Part shown: one piece after another, positions 60,951 to 64,000 of the stretch
Layout of the letters: every line of letters begins with the position of its first letter
Position numbering within the stretch: the first letter of the stretch is position 1
Assembly: GCA_027019085.1 (NCBI GenBank)
Contig: JALUXG010000049.1
Location: forward strand, 62,001 to 126,000
Source of the DNA: Rhodanobacteraceae bacterium
GTDB taxonomy: Bacteria; Pseudomonadota; Gammaproteobacteria; Xanthomonadales; Rhodanobacteraceae
DNA length: 64,000 nt
Direction of reading: 5' to 3'
The notes under the pieces: generated by a model
Told to the model about the DNA's origin: nothing
Database searches by the model: none
What the model saw: only the letters and a program-made list of their open reading frames with translations
Position numbers and translations under genes: made by a program

Positions 60951-62212
60951 GGCTTTGGCGCTGGGTCCTGCTTTTGGTCGCACTGGCCGCGCTGGCGGCA
61001 TACGGCTGGCACTGGGTGGCCGCCGATCCGGGGCAGGTGGTGATCCACCTGCGCGGCTGGCGGGTGCAGACCACTCTGGTCACGGCCATCGTTCTGCTGC
61101 TGCTGTTCTGGGGGCTGGCGAGCCTGGCCTGGTGGGTGCTGCGCTGGCCTTTCGGTGCCGTCACCCGGCGCCAGCGCAGGCGCAGCCGGCAGGCATTCCA
61201 TGACGGTATTGTGGCCATGGCCGAGGGTCGTTTCGGCGAGGCCGAGCGCGATCTCACGCGCGCAGCAAGGCATGTGCCGCAGCGCGTACCTGCATTGCTG
61301 GCGGCGGCCCGGGCCGCGCATGCGCGCGGCGACCACAAGCGGGCACTGGAGGCCCTGGACGAAGCAACCCAGAGCGCACCGCAGGCGGCCCGGGTCCTGC
61401 GTGCGCGCCTGTTGCGCGAAGAGGGTCGCAACGCGGAGGCGTTGTCGTTGCTGAGTCCGCAGGCCGATGCCGGGACACTGCCGCCCGGCGGCTGGCTGGA
61501 GCTGATCCACGCGGCCCTGGCCTGCGATGACATGAGCCGTGCTCGTGGGGGGCTGGAACCGTTGCGTCGCAGCGGAGTACTCGATACCGAGGCATTCACG
61601 GCACTGCAGCAGCGGGTCCTGGTGCAGGCCTTGCGCGAGGCGCCGGGCATCGATGCCCTGCATGCCCTGTGGGGCGAATTCAGCCGTGCGCAACGTCGTT
61701 CACCGGACCTGGTGGCGGTGTATGCCGCACGCGTGGCGGCCTTCGGCCGTCCGCTGCCGGCGATGGACGAGATCGAATCGGCGCTGCGGCGTCAATGGTC
61801 GCCGCAGCTGGTGGCGGTGTACGGACGCATGCAGGGCGAGGACCTGGAAACCCGGTTGCACCGCGCCGAAGGCTGGCTCGATGCCCATCCAGGCGATGCA
61901 GTGTTGCTGACCGCGTTGGGCCGCATGTGCGTGCGCATCGAACTGTGGGGCAAGGCCCGCCAGTACCTGTCCCGCGCGTTGTCCCTGGAGCCGACCGTGG
62001 ACATCTGGGAGGCGATGGGCGAGGCCTACGCCGGGCAGGGCAACGCGGTGCTGGCCCAGCAGTGCTACCGCAACGCCCTGCGCCTGACCCGCGGCGAACC
62101 GGTCGAGGCGCTACCGGGTGGAGCCAGGCCGCGCGAGGGCGCGGTACGCATCGACCCCGAAAAGCGCAATGCCCACGGCGTGCCGCAGCTTCCCGACGAC
62201 GATTCAGCCTGA
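60947..62212 (+). CDS. hemY: HemY-like tetratricopeptide membrane protein
   Basis: 421 aa. Two N-terminal membrane helices (about residues 5-22 and 41-64: TTLVTAIVLLLLFWGLASLA), then the HemY N-domain (RRSRQAFHDGIVAMAEGRFG) and TPR-like helical repeats (PALLAAARAAHARGDHKRAL; LWGKARQYLSRALSLEPTVD; AYAGQGNAVLAQQCYRNALR). In proteobacteria this is not the protoporphyrinogen oxidase called HemY in Bacillus; it is thought to act as a scaffold for late haem steps. A family C array follows 65 bp later. Confidence 0.92.
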   Translation: MRLWRWVLLLVALAALAAYGWHWVAADPGQVVIHLRGWRVQTTLVTAIVLLLLFWGLASLAWWVLRWPFGAVTRRQRRRSRQAFHDGIVAMAEGRFGEAERDLTRAARHVPQRVPALLAAARAAHARGDHKRALEALDEATQSAPQAARVLRARLLREEGRNAEALSLLSPQADAGTLPPGGWLELIHAALACDDMSRARGGLEPLRRSGVLDTEAFTALQQRVLVQALREAPGIDALHALWGEFSRAQRRSPDLVAVYAARVAAFGRPLPAMDEIESALRRQWSPQLVAVYGRMQGEDLETRLHRAEGWLDAHPGDAVLLTALGRMCVRIELWGKARQYLSRALSLEPTVDIWEAMGEAYAGQGNAVLAQQCYRNALRLTRGEPVEALPGGARPREGAVRIDPEKRNAHGVPQLPDDDSA

Positions 62213-62277
62213 CCCCAAACCCTGCGCGCCCTGCATCCGCCCCACCGCGTACGGCGATATCAACGATAACCCCAAGC

Positions 62278-62802
62278 GTAGGGCGGGCACCGTCCGCCAT
62301 GGCGCAATACCGGGGAAACGGCGGACAGTGTCCGCCCTACGGACATGGTGCTTGCGGGGGTCCCGGCGGCCCGTATCCGCCCCACCGCGTACGGCGATAT
62401 CAACGATAACCCCAGGCGTAGTGCGGGCACCGTCCGCCATGGCGCAATACCGGGAAAACGGCGGACAGTGTCCGCCCTACGGACATGGTGCTTGCGGGAG
62501 TCCCGGCGGCCCGTATCCGCCCCACGGCGTACGGCGATATCAACGATAACCTCAGCGTAGGGCGGGCACCGTCCGCCATGGCGCAATGCCGGGAAAACGG
62601 CGGACAGTGTCCGCCCTACGGACATGGTGCTTGCGGGAGTCCCGGCGGCCGTGCCCGCCCCACGACGTACGGCGATATCAACGATAACCTCAGCGTAGGG
62701 CGGGCACCGTCCGCCATGGCGCAATGCCGGGAAAACGGCGGACAGTGTCCGCCCTACGGACATGGTGCTTGCGGGAGTCCCGGCGGCCCGTGCCCGCCCC
62801 AC
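62278..62802. repeat. Family C REP array with about 139-bp units between hemY and uvrD
   Basis: GTAG heads at 62278, 62418, 62557 and 62695 (spacing 140, 139, 138). Each unit has a forward REP, a spacer with GGCGCAAT(A/G)CCGGG, an inverted GGCGGACAGTGTCCGCCCTAC, and a distinctive 3' spacer with GTACGGCGATATCAACGATA. The second head reads GTAGTGCGGG. The array fills the convergent gap and ends at the uvrD stop. Confidence 0.9.
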
Positions 62803-62804
62803 GG

Positions 62805-64000
62805 TCATCGCCGGGGCTGAAGCGGTTCGAGATTGGCATAGGCCAGTACCAGCCATTTGCTGCCGGCGTCGGCGAAATTCACCTGCACGCGGGTATATGC
62901 ACCGTCGCCTTCGGCGCTGACCACCACGCCTTCGCCGAAACTGGGGTGGCGCACGGCCTGGCCAAGCCTGATCGGCGATGATGATGCGCCGAGCGTGGCG
63001 GCGGCGAACGGACGCGCTGCCAGCGGTCGACTGACCTGCACCCGCGGGCGCACTTCATCGAGCAGCTCGGGCGGCAGTTCGGCGAGAAAGCGCGAAGGAC
63101 GCGCCAGGGTCTCGGTGCCATGCAGGCGGCGCGACTCGGCATGACACAGCACCAGCTTTTCGCGCGCGCGGGTGATGCCGACGTAGGCCAGGCGGCGTTC
63201 TTCCTCCAGGCGGTCTTCCTGTTCGACCGAGCGCTGGCTGGGGAACAGGCCTTCCTCCATGCCGACCAGGAACACCTGCGGAAATTCCAGACCCTTGGCC
63301 GAGTGCAGCGTCATCAGTTGCACACAGTCCTCGCCGCTCTCGCCCTGGCCTTCGCCGGCTTCCAGCGCGGCATGGGCGAGGAAGGCGGCCATGTCCGACA
63401 GTCCGGCTTCCTGGTCCTCCGGGGAGGGCTGGAAGCGGCTGGCCACATTGACCAGTTCGTCCAGGTTCTCCAGCCGTGATTCGGCGCTGCCGCGACCGTC
63501 GTCGCGTTCGTGGAAGGCGCGCAGGCCGCTGTGTTCGATGGCGTGTTCGACCTGCTCGGACAGGGTGAGACCGGCATGCGAGGCAGCGGACTCGGCATCA
63601 CCGTCCGCGCCGGCATGCCGGAATGTGCGGGCCATGCCATCGATCAGTTCGATGAAACCCTTGACCGCATTCCTGGCGCGTGCGGCCAGTTGCGTATCGG
63701 TCAGTTCCGCCAGTGCGGCGTCCCACATCGACAGGTTCTCGCTGCGTGCGCGTCGGCGCAGCAGGTCCAGTGTCCGCGCGCCGATGCCTCGCGGTGGTGT
63801 GTTCACGGCGCGTTCGAAGGCTGCGTCGTCCAGACGGTTGGCCGCCAGGCGCAGGTAGGCCAGGGCGTTGCGTATTTCCGCGCGTTCGAAGAAGCGCTGC
63901 CCGCCGTAGACCCGGTACGGCAGATCGTGGCGGATCAGTTGTTCCTCGAAATTGCGTGATTGCGCGTTGGAGCGATACAGGATTGCGCAGTCGCTTCCGC
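62805..64000 (-). CDS. uvrD: DNA helicase II (UvrD), C-terminal part; gene continues past the right edge
   Basis: 398 codons are visible and the open frame continues to the window end (the edge-proximal part reads CAILYRSNAQSRNFEEQL and VYGGQRFFERAEIRNALAYL). SF1 helicase motifs: LMTLHSAKGLEFPQVFLVGM (motif V region), EEERRLAYVGITRAREKLVL (motif VI). The C-terminal tail (IRLGQAVRHPSFGEGVVVSA; WLVLAYANLEPL) is the Tudor-like end typical of UvrD/PcrA. UvrD unwinds DNA 3' to 5' in nucleotide-excision and mismatch repair. Rep is less likely because of this tail. Confidence 0.94.
   Translation of the reverse strand, partial: GSDCAILYRSNAQSRNFEEQLIRHDLPYRVYGGQRFFERAEIRNALAYLRLAANRLDDAAFERAVNTPPRGIGARTLDLLRRRARSENLSMWDAALAELTDTQLAARARNAVKGFIELIDGMARTFRHAGADGDAESAASHAGLTLSEQVEHAIEHSGLRAFHERDDGRGSAESRLENLDELVNVASRFQPSPEDQEAGLSDMAAFLAHAALEAGEGQGESGEDCVQLMTLHSAKGLEFPQVFLVGMEEGLFPSQRSVEQEDRLEEERRLAYVGITRAREKLVLCHAESRRLHGTETLARPSRFLAELPPELLDEVRPRVQVSRPLAARPFAAATLGASSSPIRLGQAVRHPSFGEGVVVSAEGDGAYTRVQVNFADAGSKWLVLAYANLEPLQPRR

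Noticed and set aside
62278-62802. Regular 139-bp repeats considered as CRISPR or as coding tandem repeats
   Set aside because: Spacers are identical between units and the open frames through them only translate the repeat; no cas genes adjoin.

Overview
This window is GC-rich gammaproteobacterial chromosome, most likely from the order Xanthomonadales (Rhodanobacteraceae or Xanthomonadaceae type). That placement is inferred from gene content and order: a GspL-M-N-D secretion block with an XpsN-like GspN, a monomeric NADP isocitrate dehydrogenase, an RluE-type pseudouridine synthase, hemD-hemX-hemY, and several REP families with a GTAG head. I found no rRNA, tRNA or CRISPR array. Apart from the left edge, almost everything is housekeeping sequence. 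What stands out is the number of interspersed palindromic repeats in the gaps between genes.

Layout: 1-4104 is the edge of a type I-G (formerly I-U) CRISPR-Cas operon: the start of csx17, cas3 with a C-terminal HD domain, and an upstream ERCC4-fold nuclease gene, all on the minus strand. 4502-12687 holds isocitrate dehydrogenase, a NYN-domain protein, a lipoprotein methyltransferase, RluE, TatD and the helicase HrpB. 12812-17573 encodes the type II secretion proteins GspL, M, N and the secretin D, followed by a Skp/OmpH-like chaperone. 18346-20824 (minus) is a YadGH-like ABC exporter with a PF10014 dioxygenase; ferredoxin-NADP reductase follows. 22186-26474 is a five-gene operon in which every junction is a 4-bp start/stop overlap: membrane protein, XRE regulator, membrane-anchored S33 peptidase and a NatAB-type exporter, with a perfect palindrome upstream.

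26753-31990 contains hemH, a YSC84-like protein, tatABC and envC, bracketed by repeat family B. 32077-37747 holds an NRDE protein, a nucleoside-recognition membrane protein, a tandem methylglyoxal-synthase-like protein, YchJ and an S9 peptidase. 38030-43905 is gltBD. 44453-53345 contains an outer-membrane barrel protein with a repeat-derived N-terminus, NDH-2, an NnrU-like protein, DinG, a DUF3014 protein, an MFS exporter and RlmI. 53406-54862 is a REP-associated tyrosine transposase (RAYT) sitting inside an array of its probable REP substrates. 54866-64000 carries SrkA, thioesterases, a 2Fe-2S reductase, a rhodanese, the hemD-hemX-hemY operon and the C-terminal part of UvrD.

Three repeat families are visible. 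Family A is a palindrome of about 44 bp with GGGGACGGAG ends (8.6-10.2 kb). Family B is GTAGGAGCGGCGGAAGCCGC (26.5 and 30.3-30.8 kb). Family C is GTAGGGCGGGCACCGTCCGCC and its inverse (35.1, 43.9-44.5, 47.3-47.6, 53.4-54.9 and 62.3-62.8 kb). They lie mainly at convergent gene ends, and families A and C supply the stop codons, and sometimes the last residues, of at least six genes. In one case a repeat appears to supply a start codon and the beginning of a signal peptide. The RAYT/REP complex and the five-gene peptidase-exporter operon are the two best candidates for a less-described system.
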